A stretch of DNA of 11,500 bases from Cristatella mucedo (GCA_009760855.2 WPIO01000185.1:126001-137500); one strand, 5' to 3'; positions 1 to 10,088 are shown, counted from the first letter of the stretch. Notes: generated from the letters alone by a model not told the origin. Numbers and translations: made by a program.

Positions 1-303
1 CCGCCCAACCGGATGTAGAGACCGAGGCCCTAAGTCGCGATGCTCTGCCAAAAAGTTCACTGAATTGTCGTGGCACAGCAGTGCTGGAGAGCCATCTGTT
101 TGTTGGAGGCAAAGCGACTCACGAATACAATGCAAGGCAGACAGCAACAGTGCTCAGTCAATCAAAAATTTACTGGTTTGTATATCACCCTCAGAGAACA
201 TAATCTCTATCCAGGAACTTCACATATGCCACAGGGCTCGAGACCACGACCTTGGTCGTCAAAGGCAAGCACTTTAACTCCTGGGGCACTGGCATTGTAC
301 CGG
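1..303. other. Unassigned DNA before the first CT array
   Basis: Mixed-composition sequence. Short frames exist on the + strand (65-277 and 70 onwards), but they encode no motif I recognise, and the longer one only grows by running into the CT repeat. I see no RNA gene, splice pattern or promoter that I could defend. Confidence 0.5.
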
Positions 304-314
304 CCTCCTCTCTC

Positions 315-407
<93 letters not shown>

Positions 408-526
408 TTTGCTCGCTCTCTCTTTCTCTATCTCTCTCTCTCTTTCTGCATCTGTCTTTGTCTCTCCGTCTCTCTATTTCTTGTCTCTTTCTGTCTGCCT
501 CTATATCTGTCGCTCTCTCCTCATCT
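304..526. repeat. (CT)n-rich microsatellite, imperfect on its right side
   Basis: An almost pure TC dinucleotide run extends from about 306 to 390, broken once by CCC near 324. It then decays into pyrimidine-rich sequence with TTTCTC, TCTGTC and CTATAT variants up to about 526. The + strand is nearly all pyrimidine, so it forms a polypurine/polypyrimidine tract. The Ser/Leu-rich + frames and the Arg/Glu-rich - frame here are translations of the repeat and not genes. The gradient from pure to degenerate suggests an old array whose left part has stayed homogeneous. Confidence 0.97.
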
Positions 527-1020
527 AAAGCTTTTGTGCCATTAGCATTTCGAACATTAGACGTTTGATCATTGGCATACATCATTTAGAATCATTCGCA
601 AAAGGAACACATAAGCAATAAAAAGTTTCCATTACACCAAACTACTTCAATTGCAGGCACATGCAAACCAGATTTTCCCTTGGCCACTTCTTGCTTATGG
701 TTAAGTTGCTACAGCATGCCGTCCGTCTGCCTGGCTTTTACTGCATTGGCAGAGGTGCTCAGCTTTCAGCAAACAAATTTACTTCGTCTGCATATAGCAA
801 CAGCTGTGTGAACTTCCATACTACCAACCCTGGGGGGCGGTCAATTTCCAGGGCCCGTCCTGCAACCTAGGCCGTGGCCCAGCTTAACTTATTGGTGTAT
901 GCTCAGGCATGCTTAGGCATGCCCAGACAACGGTTACCCACACGGAAGCACTGGTTGCCTTGTGCTAGACAGTTAGTTAACCAGTCGGCCTTCTGTCAAC
1001 AGCCACTAATTAACAAGCCA
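527..1020. other. Unassigned DNA between the CT and CTG arrays
   Basis: No gene is recognisable. An AATAAA hexamer occurs near 617 on the + strand, but with no transcript evidence around it I do not call a polyadenylation site. A short doubled AGGCATGC lies at about 905-920. The small frames at 661-870 and 874-1104 show no conserved motif. Confidence 0.5.
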
Positions 1021-1463
1021 CTAAAAGCAGAGTTGCAGACGACAGATCTTATGCCGACGGGGATTCAAACTGCAAGCACCAGCTGGGTTGATTTGGCAGT
1101 ATAGCTTGCCCACCTGCCCACCGGCTACACCCGGTCTCTCCGGGCGAATGAGAAATCGATGGCTGCCGGAGCTCTGAGGCTGCTGTTGCTGCTGGCCCGG
1201 AGACAGACGAGCGGCTGCTGAGAGGAGAGCGATACGAAGCCACGCCCCCAGCCAGCGCCTGCCCATCGGTCTGCCAAGCCGGCTGCAGTGGTGGCAGCAG
1301 CTGTGGCGACCAGTCCAGTCAGAGCTGCCCAAAGTCTGCCTCTGCTTGCCGCCTGCTTTTATGCCGCCTCGCTGTCTCGCGTCGCCCAAGCACCTCTTGA
1401 ACGCGCTGCGTGAACGCTCTTGCTTCCGACCGACCGCAATCGTTCGAAGCAGCTGCAGCAGCA

Positions 1464-1551
<88 letters not shown>

Positions 1552-1930
1552 CAGCACTGAGCGAGAGAGCCTGCTGGGATCCATCCGAACGGCTAGGGTC
1601 AGCACTCGACTGCAGCTGAGCAGCACTGCCGGCTGCAGTAGCCAAGCAGATCCGGCGGTGCCTTTCTTTGCCACTTTCCCTTTGTCGACAGGCGGCGGCG
1701 AGAGCCGCTGCTGCAGTGCAGACTGCTGCAGTCCAGACTGCTGTAGTAGGGTGAGGAGGAGCTGCCCTGCGACAAGCAGCTTGACGGCAGACCGGCACCG
1801 TGGTCCTGCATGGGGGGGCCAGGGCCAGGGCCAGAGCGGAGGAAGGGGGTAGTTGTTGGGGGGCCGAAATGAGTTCTCTGGCCTCAGGTGATGAGGAGGG
1901 AGCACCTCCCACCGAACTAGTGTCAATCAT
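1021..1930 (-). other. GC-rich stretch open in several frames around the CTG tract; doubtful coding exon
   Basis: Two long frames are open on the - strand: 1926 to 1021 (301 codons, running through poly-Gln) and 1930 to 1319 (203 codons, running through poly-Ala). A third - frame, 1811 to 1599, is rich in Ser, Gly and Pro, with SSSSPYYSSLDCSSLHCSSG near its start. A + frame at 1346-1852 gives poly-Cys. Several overlapping open frames at once is what a stop-free CTG repeat in GC-rich DNA produces, so openness alone is not evidence of coding. Poly-Gln and poly-Ala tracts do occur in animal transcription factors, so an exon cannot be excluded. I see no domain and no clear splice sites. Confidence 0.2.
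1465..1550. repeat. Perfect (CTG)28 trinucleotide tract
   Basis: From 1465 the sequence is 28 uninterrupted CTG units followed by CT, with no substitution. On the - strand it is (CAG)n. The left flank (1449-1464) holds AGCAGCTGCAGCAGCAG, so a short CAG stretch sits directly before the CTG stretch and the junction is self-complementary and could nucleate a hairpin. The lack of interruptions suggests a recently expanded or actively length-changing tract. Depending on frame it reads as Gln, Ala or Ser on the - strand and Leu, Cys or Ala on the + strand. Confidence 0.97.
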
Positions 1931-2724
1931 TCCCTAATCGCTTAATAGAGAGCCGTCAGACCCAGATAAAAAAAAACCTGGGAATGACTCACCCTCTCAT
2001 CCTAAAAAACAATTAAGCCTGACTGCCAGAGAGTATGGGTCAGTCTTTGCTTCCCTCCCTTTCTGGGCGGTCGATCAGCTCCCCTCATCCCCCTCCCCAT
2101 CCTCTCTCCCATCAAGTAGGAGTCGGCTGGTCTGGAGTCAGCCTCAAAAATGGGTCGGCTGCGGTAAACCCAGATTGGTTGGTTGGGGGGGGGGTTTGCT
2201 CAGCCGTGAGAAACAGCCCCGAGCCTTCTACTTCCTCGAATCCCTGCTGCTGCTGCTGGCAAGGCAGGCAGGCTCGTCTCTAACTTGCTAAGCGTAGCTG
2301 TGCATCCATCGTCTACCTGCTCCCATTGCTAGCAACGTGTCAAGACATGGCAGCCGCTGGAAAGAAAAGCAGCTCCGGTTCGTCTAACCGAACCCCTGAC
2401 TGACGACCAGCCGACTAAGTGGGCAGGCTGGGGCATCCATGCATGTCCAAGTCCGAACGAGGACACGAGGCTTTGTGATAGGCAATTCATGCCCGAAGCA
2501 GCTTCTCCCTGAAGCCAACAAGAACGACAATGAGCCTCAGAGCTGGATGACCCACATGTGCTGCCCAATTTAACGATGCTTGGCAAGATTGCCAGCACCA
2601 GCAGCAGCAGGCGCAGCAGATGCCGGGTCTGAGCAAGTATGCCCGAGCTGCCACCGCAATGCCAACTTTTGGGGGACAGGAGGCGGGACAGCGGCAGCAG
2701 TTCTCTTGCACAAATCGCAGGCGT
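1551..2724. other. Unassigned GC-rich DNA with G-runs and short CTG/CAG clusters
   Basis: No gene is recognised. Visible items are a G-tract cluster at 1812-1863, an A9 run near 1968-1976, a G10 run at 2185-2194 preceded by GGTTGGTT, a short CTG cluster at 2244-2259 and CAGCAGCAG sequence near 2597-2620. The small frames here (for example 2035-2283 +, 2329-2598 -, 2487-2711 -) overlap one another and carry no known motif. Confidence 0.5.
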
Positions 2725-3160
2725 TCGCCATCACGCTTTGCCGGATCAGAAAGTTCAGGGCTAAATTAGACATGGGCACCACATCTAAATCGGTTGACAT
2801 TTAAATTTGTGACATCCCCTGTCTTGACATCTGTAACTCACTGCTTGCTGGCATGTGCAATCAAGCGCCTTACAGCTGGTGCAAAACTGCAGCTAGGCTG
2901 GTCTGTCGTGAGCATAGCAGTTGCCATACCTCACCACTTCTTGCCGACCTGCAATGGCTCCCCATCAAGCAGCCATCGACTTCAAAATACTGTCGCTCAC
3001 TTTTAGGACCCTCCATCCTTTGGCTCCTGCCTACCCATCAGATCCACCGCCCCACCAAGCTAAGCATCGTACCACCCTCTATTACAACGACAATCTATTA
3101 TCACGCCCGGAAGTACTGGTTGCCTCTTAACTCGTGAAGGGCGAACTTTTTCACTTGAAT
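2725..3160 (+). pseudogene. LINE reverse transcriptase C-terminal relic, copy A (frameshifted)
   Basis: This is a decayed fragment of the reverse transcriptase ORF of a non-LTR retrotransposon. Its blocks appear in the order known for Jockey-superfamily LINEs (CR1/L2/Rex1-like) but in different frames. They are CRIRKF near 2740, KFVTS near 2803, CLDICNSLLAG at 2820-2852, AARLVCREHSSCHTSPLLAD then QWLPIK up to about 2973, IDFKILSLTFRTLH followed by LAPAY from about 2978, and GRTFSL at 3139-3156. The frame changes near 2817, near 2974 and again between about 3110 and 3133, and a stop lies in the KFVTS region of one frame, so the copy cannot be functional. It is the best preserved of the four pieces. 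The family assignment rests on remembered motif order and not on an alignment. Confidence 0.82.
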
Positions 3161-3170
3161 TAGTAGAGCT

Positions 3171-3343
3171 AAACAAGTTTTAGAGCTTTTATCTTTTTAG
3201 CTTGTTGTTTACGGTTTAGTGTAAAGTGGTTAGATTCTGTATTTCTGCGTCCGAACTTTTGGGTTTCGAGTTTAGGTTTTAGGGTTTTCTATTTAGGTCT
3301 TGGAAAGAAACTCGAAACGAACAAGATATCTCAAAACTTGTTC
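3171..3343. repeat. AT-rich stretch with nested inverted repeats (fold-back)
   Basis: The outer arms are AACAAGTTTT (3172-3181) and AAAACTTGTT (3333-3342), a perfect 10-bp inverted pair that extends by three more pairs past a one-base bulge. The inner arms are GTTTCGAGTTT (3263-3273) and AAACTCGAAAC (3308-3318), a perfect 11-bp pair with a 34-base loop. CTTGTT at 3201-3206 can also pair with AACAAG at 3320-3325. It lies directly after LINE copy A, so it may be part of the element's 3' region or a separate short fold-back element. I see no convincing target-site duplication. Confidence 0.6.
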
Positions 3344-5258
3344 TTTAACTTAAAATATAAGCAGCCTCTGGCGACCATGTTGAACAGTCTGCTATGAGCA
3401 GGCACTGTGCCAGAGCAAAAACTGATCGCTGGCTCGCTGAACAAACGATTTAGCTGGCTGGCTGGCCCTCGCCTATGCATTTGACTCTAGCCTAACCAAG
3501 AGGTTACGTAGTGCCGGGCCTTGACCTTGACCAGCCGATCAGAGCAGAGGCTGAGTGGCATGTCTGCTGGTGGGCGGCTTATTCTCCTGGGATAAGGGTT
3601 AGGAAGGAGGGATTGGAGTTAGGGATTAGCAGCAGCTCCGAGCCGAGGCAGCCCCTTAACCCCATGCCTGTGGGTTCAGCTCAGGAGCGAAAGAGAGCAA
3701 GGGTACAGACCCGGTCACCGTTCCTTGCATAGAAACCGCTAATAGATCGATGGATGGATCGATAGATTATGGCGGTGCGATAGAGCTCACTCGGGCAGCA
3801 GACTGCCGATGCTCTGAATAGAGCGTAGCGTTTGTCTGAATCGCTCACACAGTAGACAAAGCTTTGTGTATGAAGCGGAGCGGTTGGTTTAGTCGTACTT
3901 AAATTTACACTTGGAGAGTACAATGCTGCCTAGACAAAGCTGCTTTTGCCTGCAATCACTGTGCAAAACAGGAGCAGCAGAGTTAGTGCGAGTAGGGGGC
4001 CACCACATGAATGCTAAATTTCGTGTGTGCACACCCGAGTGCTGGTATCTCAGGTTCATTGAAGCTTTTCATTCATGCAGCCAAGCTATCAAGTAGGCAA
4101 GACACGGTGTCTGCAAAACCCAGAGTTCAGCTTCGACAGGCAGCCGACGACTGAAACAATGACGATCCATTCTTGAGAAAGAGTCTGACAAAAGCTAGCA
4201 TAGCAAGCTGGGGTAAAGAAGAAGAGGGAATTGAGAAAGCCTAGAGCAAGCAGCATCTGAGGAGAGCCACCTGAGTGCGACGACAACAGGATGAGGCATA
4301 ATACATGCTGCACAGGGGCAGCCAGCCAACCTTTAAAGAGGCTGAACCTTCTCTAGGGCTAAAGCCGACCCTTGCGGTCTACTCTTACCTACACTGCTTA
4401 GACAGGGTACGCAGGATCTGGGCTCGGCTCTGGATTAGAAGCAGGGCCGGGTCATCGGTGTATGCAGGCTGTGGCCTAATGGTTGGCAAAGGTTTTTGAT
4501 AGCAAGCTTGCACAGAAAGGGTGCATCCTGTTGCTTTTTTCGGGACCAGCGAAAGTCAAGCTGTGCAGTAGTAGTCTGTGCAACATTGTATGCGAGTGAG
4601 TGGGCATGCCTGATGCCAGCGTCGGAGTCAGTGACGAGGGGCAGCTGGAGATGCTTCCTTTGCCTTCGCCGAGTGTTACAAGAAGTCTCGGCTCTGGTCT
4701 CGGTGGGGGAACGTGGGCTGAGATTACTCTTACAGCTCCACGAATCTCATTCCAGCTTCATCTAAATGTATAAACAAAAACCTGGCTGACAAAACAGCCG
4801 GACGTGCATCGTATGCTGATTTTAGTGAACATATTGCTATGAGCAAGGCGGTAACAGAGAGCAGGGCTAGTCCGGCGGCAGCAGCCAGAAAGTGCTCGGG
4901 GCCTCGTGATTTGATTGCACATGGTAAGTCAAGCCCTGATTCTCTGCTGGATCCACAGTTTAATACGATTAAGCTAATCACCAGCTTCGTAAAGTTTGCC
5001 ATCTTTCTCTTCTTCTCTTCTACCATAGACAGCTGGTTGTGTACTTAGATCACTTTTCTTCAAAAATTCCTGTAGACTTTGTATCGTCCATCATAGCTCC
5101 GTATTTGTGCCACTGGGTACATTTAGACTCCACAATGTATGCACCATTCCGTGAGCTGCATACAGAGTAAGCAAACCGATGAACTAAACTGTAAACCAAC
5201 TTAAGAGCCCAACTAGTGCGACTTTTGTCAGTTGCACTGGAACCAATTGGCTCTCACA
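3344..5258. other. Long unassigned stretch
   Basis: About 1.9 kb without a recognisable gene or element. Small items are degenerate GGGTTAGG/TTAGGG-like sequence at 3594-3630 and a short GATC/GATG/GATA tetranucleotide patch at 3743-3767 containing ATCGAT twice. Several 60-98 codon frames exist on both strands. The - frame 5026 to 4730 contains a hydrophobic run (FLAAAAGLALLSVTALLIAI) that would suit a membrane segment, but nothing else supports a gene. Confidence 0.5.
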
Positions 5259-5956
<698 letters not shown>

Positions 5957-6284
5957 GTGGCTGGTAAGCTTGGCGATCTATTCTTGCCCTTACGATAACA
6001 TCGCAAGATAATGCAGAGCACAACTAACTGAGAGTTATCTTTGTCGATTACAGCTGAGAACTGCCGACTGCTGCATGCATGCACTGCAAAGAGAAGTCAG
6101 TCATTATGACATCTGGGTCATCCCCGTTTGTTAGACAGATAACGGTAAGTGTAAAGCAAAAATCAGCATAAGAGTTATGGGCAAACTGAGATCGGCGAGG
6201 CTAGTTATTCCAGCCTCTTCGTGATATCCGGGTTCCGAATCCAAATTACCTTCCATTAAAGAACTACATCAGCTCCACAGTCAG
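5957..6284. other. Unassigned DNA between the CT block and LINE copy B
   Basis: No gene or element recognised. A tRNA B-box-like GGTTCCGAATCC occurs near 6230 but has an extra base and no matching A box or cloverleaf. Confidence 0.45.
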
Positions 6285-6688
<404 letters not shown>

Positions 6689-6859
6689 AGGCTTCGAAAC
6701 CTTCACCTTTTAATGGGCTCTTTCAGCATATCTCCAGCTAAGTCTACCAAGAAAGAGATTTCGTTCTCTCGGGGTTCAAAAAATATTCTTGTATTACTAT
6801 TATTATCTGAATGTAGTCTGGGTGACTTGTTCTAAAGTGACCTGTCCTAGGCGACCACA
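6689..6859. repeat. Probable LINE 3' region with TTA-rich end
   Basis: AAGAAAGAGATTTCGTTCTC at about 6750-6769 resembles sequence at about 7373 and 7653, and it is followed by a TATTACTATTATTATC stretch near 6794-6808. AT-rich TTA repeats are a common kind of 3' end for LINEs of this sort, so this may be the tail of copy B beyond the CT array. The assignment is inferred from local similarity and position. Confidence 0.35.
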
Positions 6860-7201
6860 GTCAAGTCTGCCTGCTTTCAGTTAGGGGCCATTGCAAAAAT
6901 CGGGCTTGCTTAATGAAGGATCCCACAGCCAAGCTGGTTCATCCAATCTAGGCTTCCGTATAACTCACTACTCTCAGGTTTTCCTGCCTGTGCAATAAGA
7001 TCCTTATAGTTTGTGCAGCAGCTAAGCTTGTCTGTCGTGAACGTCCCAACTGCCACATTACCACCTCTTCTCTCCGACCTGCACAAGATGTATCAAGATC
7101 ACAGCTAACAAGCAGAGTAGCGTCTTAAATGTTTAGTCACACTCCCTTTTTTCACTTCCCTCCAATCACATCCACTGGCCTACCTAACCAAACTGCATCC
7201 C
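6860..7201 (+). pseudogene. LINE reverse transcriptase relic, copy C
   Basis: A third copy of the same region. TTGCAAAAATCGGGCTTGCT near 6892 matches the start of copy B. Next comes the GGATCCCACAGCCA and TCTAGGCTTC block, with roughly 13 bases missing relative to B between them. AAKLVCRERPNCHITT is encoded at 7018-7065, closely matching AARLVCREHSSCHTSP of copy A. At 7157-7201 another frame reads SLQSHPLAYLTKLHP, the counterpart of TLHPLAPAY in A. Stops and deletions make it non-functional. Confidence 0.72.
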
Positions 7202-7780
7202 AATCAATAATTTTCAAAGAGGCTTACAACACACCGGTTCATAAGAGCGTTTGCTGGGTGCGCTTGAGTTGTCTTTTGTATGACTGAGCGTGTACTCTGT
7301 AACCTTGCATGCTACCACTATTACTAACGAACCAATCGGTCACGTTTCCCTTACAGTATATTTTAATTGCCTAGAAAGAGAATTTGTTTCCTTAGTGTGC
7401 TATGCCAACGTCTTAGCATTATCATAATTTAAGGAAAAGCTAAAATACCTACCCGTTCCTCACCATTTGCACAGCCTATGCGAATTATCCTTAATGTGCT
7501 CCTCACAGCATATGCAAGTGCATAGAAGTTTTGCTATCTTAAGTTGCTATACAATTGTCTTATTATTATGGATATTATTATTACGTTGCTGCGGACACAG
7601 CACATTTTAAATTTTAGGCAGTAATTACACCTTTCAGAGTACAAAAGAACTCGAAAAAGATTTTGTTCTCCTAGGGTGCTATGCAAATGTTTAATTACTT
7701 TTTCATAATACATAGAGACCGGAGGGAGGTGTGTGTGTCTGTGTCTGCGTTTGTGTGCCGTGAGTTGAACGCCCATAAAA
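7202..7780. repeat. AT-rich probable LINE 3' region with internal repeated segments
   Basis: The segment beginning GAAAGAGAATTTGTTTCC near 7373 and the one beginning GAAAAAGATTTTGTTCTCC near 7655 agree at about 31 of 39 positions by eye, and both continue through GTGCTATGC. A TTATTATTATGG/TATTATTATTAC patch lies at about 7559-7583. TGCGCTTGAG near 7259 resembles the GCGCTTTGAG sequence often seen near LINE 3' ends. The - frame at 7776-7534 shows no motif. I read this as overlapping decayed LINE 3' regions, with moderate doubt. Confidence 0.4.
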
Positions 7781-8079
7781 GAATTTTGCTTATAGTGGGT
7801 GGAGCAAACCTGTGGGCTACAGGTCCAGTGGAACTACCAATTGAGAAAACTAAACTACTTTTCCTTCGACCTTCAACGCTGGACTGTAAAGCTTCAGCTT
7901 CAAATTTCCACTTGCATGATGTGATCAAGGTGAATCTCGGTAATCCAACTGAACCAATATTTAGTCTATAAGTGCAAATCTTGTGCCCAGCTGCAACCGT
8001 TACACCTGTTGTAATTACCATCAAAGCATCAGCCATGCAGTCGGATGCATATAGTGCCATTGCACCGTTGCGGTATATC
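7781..8079 (+). pseudogene. LINE reverse transcriptase relic, copy D (more upstream block)
   Basis: A + frame encodes EKTKLLFLRPSTLDCK from 7843, which resembles the block that follows the catalytic core in Jockey-superfamily reverse transcriptases (Asn-x-x-Lys-Thr-Glu followed by a hydrophobic run). The segment ends at 8068-8079 with LRYI, the start of the block that copy B begins with (LFIAKIR). D therefore covers the region directly upstream of B and C. The GA-rich array begins at 8080, exactly where the next LINE residues should come. Stops and an interrupted frame near 7970 mark it as a relic. Confidence 0.55.
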
Positions 8080-8287
8080 GAGAGAGGGAGAGAGAGAGGG
8101 AGAGAGAGAGGGAGAGAGAGAGGGAGAGAGGGAAAGAATGAGAGAGAGAGGGCGGAGAGGGGGGAGAGAGAGGGGGAGGGAGAGGGGGAGAGAGAGGGGG
8201 GAGAGAGGGGGAGAGAGAGGGGGAGAGAGAGAGGGGAGAGAGAGGGGGAGAGAGAGAGAGAGGGGAGAGAGAGATAGAGATAGAGAT

Positions 8288-8349
<62 letters not shown>

Positions 8350-8370
8350 GGGGAGAGAGAGAGAGGGATA
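8080..8370. repeat. GA-rich array: 12-bp GAGAGAGGGA-type units, then pure (GA)n
   Basis: The + strand is almost all purine. The first part (about 8080-8131) repeats AGAGAGAGGGAG with a 12-bp period. The middle (8132-8290) mixes GAGAG with GGGG runs plus GATAGA variants, and 8291-8343 is pure (GA)n. A short GATAGAGGGGGAGAG tail ends near 8370. Purine and pyrimidine are on opposite strands compared with the four CT blocks. The Arg/Glu/Gly + frames and Ser/Leu/Pro - frames are repeat translations. Confidence 0.96.
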
Positions 8371-10020
8371 AACGAATGTCTCTCTGTCTTCAGGAGTACA
8401 ACCTCTGACTTCCAGCAACTGATGCTGTTGGAGTCCTATCAACTCACCGGCAGTGATTATCCATCCTGGATGATAAGAGAGACAATCGTTTTATGCTAGT
8501 ATGCCCTGTGCCCACGAGGGCAGCCAAGTGTTTTGGCAAAGTCAGCATGGGACTGTTTCTGCATTTGAAAGCTGCCGAATCCATGCCAGGACAGGCCGCC
8601 TCACTATTGAAACTCATGATTGTGGTCACATGCGATAACTGGGTCACGTGCTCGAGGCTGCTATGATAATGCACCAGGATCAGCACTGCAATTGGCCAGC
8701 TCATCACTGTGCCCTTGGCAATCTGTTGATACCGGCTATGCTGCCAGCCATGAAGAATGCACAAGCCGGTATACTTCGAAAAGCAGTGTCGTTGATGCAG
8801 CCACCCCTCTCGACTGCCCCAGCGACCTCGACTACATGAGAGGTCGGCCTCGGTCGGTCCGGTGACATTCGAAATAAATGGCAACAAGCCACCACCATGC
8901 TAATGATTCCATGCCCTGGTGCAGTGCCTCCGGGTGGAGACGGCTCCCCACGGCCACTGACCCTCCTAACATTGCCCAAGCTATCACTATGCAGCAGGTA
9001 TGTTATGCCAGCATTACTAAACAGGACTTATGCGCAATAGTGCGACTACGATGGTAGTCATCTAGCAACCGAGTAAAGCATCACCGAACAAGAGATGGAT
9101 GGAGACTGGACACTAGCGGTTCACATGAGGTGGAACAGATGGTGGCACCACCGGTATGCCCAAGGTCGGCAACACTTTTTCACTTGATCTCAGCTGCAGA
9201 CCTCTTAATGTAATGTAATGTAATTTATCTCCGTCAGTAACTCCACAAAGTCATAAAGACCATGTGGGTGTTACACAGGAGAGTTTTGTATAGCGCACTC
9301 ACAGCCTAAGCGGCTTTCGGCACGCATTCGGTAGCCAACAGACTTCGTCTCATGCAACAAAGAGAAAGTGGGAAGCATAGCAGAGTTAGGAGAGCAGTTG
9401 AGGTAGTGAGTAGCATAGAAGTAGCAGTTCAGGAACGTTGAAAAAGATGTGCCATAGTCGGCAGTCGGGGAGTAGATGTCGTTGCGTAAGAAGACCTCTT
9501 CTCATCTTTGCAGCAAAAGTCGGGCTATGGATCCTAGGTTCCAAGACGTCATACGTCCGAGAGTTCACCGGAGCTCTGCTCTGCCTATGAAAGAGGTTGA
9601 GGCCGAGAATGAGGCTCTGGTCGGCGAAAGGAGCTAGCACTCATTTCGGTTACACAGAATGAATCGAGCACACAACTTTTAGCCTAGCAAGGGGGCAATG
9701 TCTTTCTGTGCCGACTCGGGCAGAACTAACTCCCGACTCTCAGGCGGGTTTAGAGTTTTAGGGTTTGGTAGACTTTCGTCGGACGTTGAATAACAAATGA
9801 CGAGCCATCGTCAGGGGGCAGCTTAGCAGGTCGCCCGCTCATGCAAACAGACAGGAGTGATACATGACAGTCAGTGAAGGTGAGGGTCACTAATGGGAGG
9901 CCACTGAACCAAAACCGGGAAGTAGCCGACAGGGGGCCAAGATAAGGTAGCATGCAGTTAAGGAAGTATGCAGTCGCAGAAGCACTACTACTGCCGATAT
10001 GAGTGACAAAAGACCAGCCT
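8371..10020. other. Long unassigned stretch
   Basis: About 1.65 kb with no gene I recognise. The longest frame is on the - strand, 8887 to 8444 (147 codons), overlapped by + frames at 8620-8865 and 8648-8839; none shows a known motif, and the overlaps argue against coding. An AATAAA hexamer lies near 8872. TAATG is repeated three times near 9209-9223, after ACTTTTTCACTTGA at about 9169-9182. A - frame at 9640-9386 (84 codons) is also unrecognised. Confidence 0.5.
9169..9225 (+). repeat. Short (TAATG)3 tract, possible transposon 3' tail
   Basis: The 14 bases ACTTTTTCACTTGA also occur inside LINE copy A at about 3145-3158, where they encode TFSL. Here they are followed about 26 bases later by three TAATG units. 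This could be the end of another decayed LINE, but the shared stretch is short. Confidence 0.3.
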
Positions 10021-10045
10021 CAGCTTGAGCCAACGGGTTGCTCAA

Positions 10046-10049
<4 letters not shown>
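10021..10049. repeat. Hairpin/cruciform-forming inverted repeat beside the CTG tract
   Basis: The left arm CAGCTTGAG (10021-10029), a bulged C, and CAAC (10031-10034) pair with GTTG (10037-10040) and CTCAAGCTG (10041-10049), giving 13 possible base pairs around a two-base GG centre (four bases unpaired in practice). The right arm overlaps the first CTG unit. Confidence 0.7.

Positions 10050-10088
<39 letters not shown>

Noticed and set aside
3263-3300. TTTAGGTTTTAGGGTTTT as a degenerate telomeric repeat
   Set aside because: Units differ in length and it is part of the loop of the inverted repeat; no tandem array.
3594-3630. Telomere-like GGGTTAGG/TTAGGG
   Set aside because: Only a few irregular copies with no steady 6-bp period; simple G/T/A-rich sequence explains it.
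6222-6240. tRNA gene or SINE suggested by GGTTCCGAATCC
   Set aside because: The B box has an extra base, and no A box, acceptor pairing or anticodon arm could be found.
7972-8442. Arg/Glu/Gly-rich + frames and a Ser/Leu/Pro-rich - frame
   Set aside because: Translations of the GA-rich array, extended only slightly into unique sequence.
8444-8887. 147-codon - strand frame as a gene
   Set aside because: No recognisable motif, overlapping + frames of similar quality, and no start or splice context that favours it.
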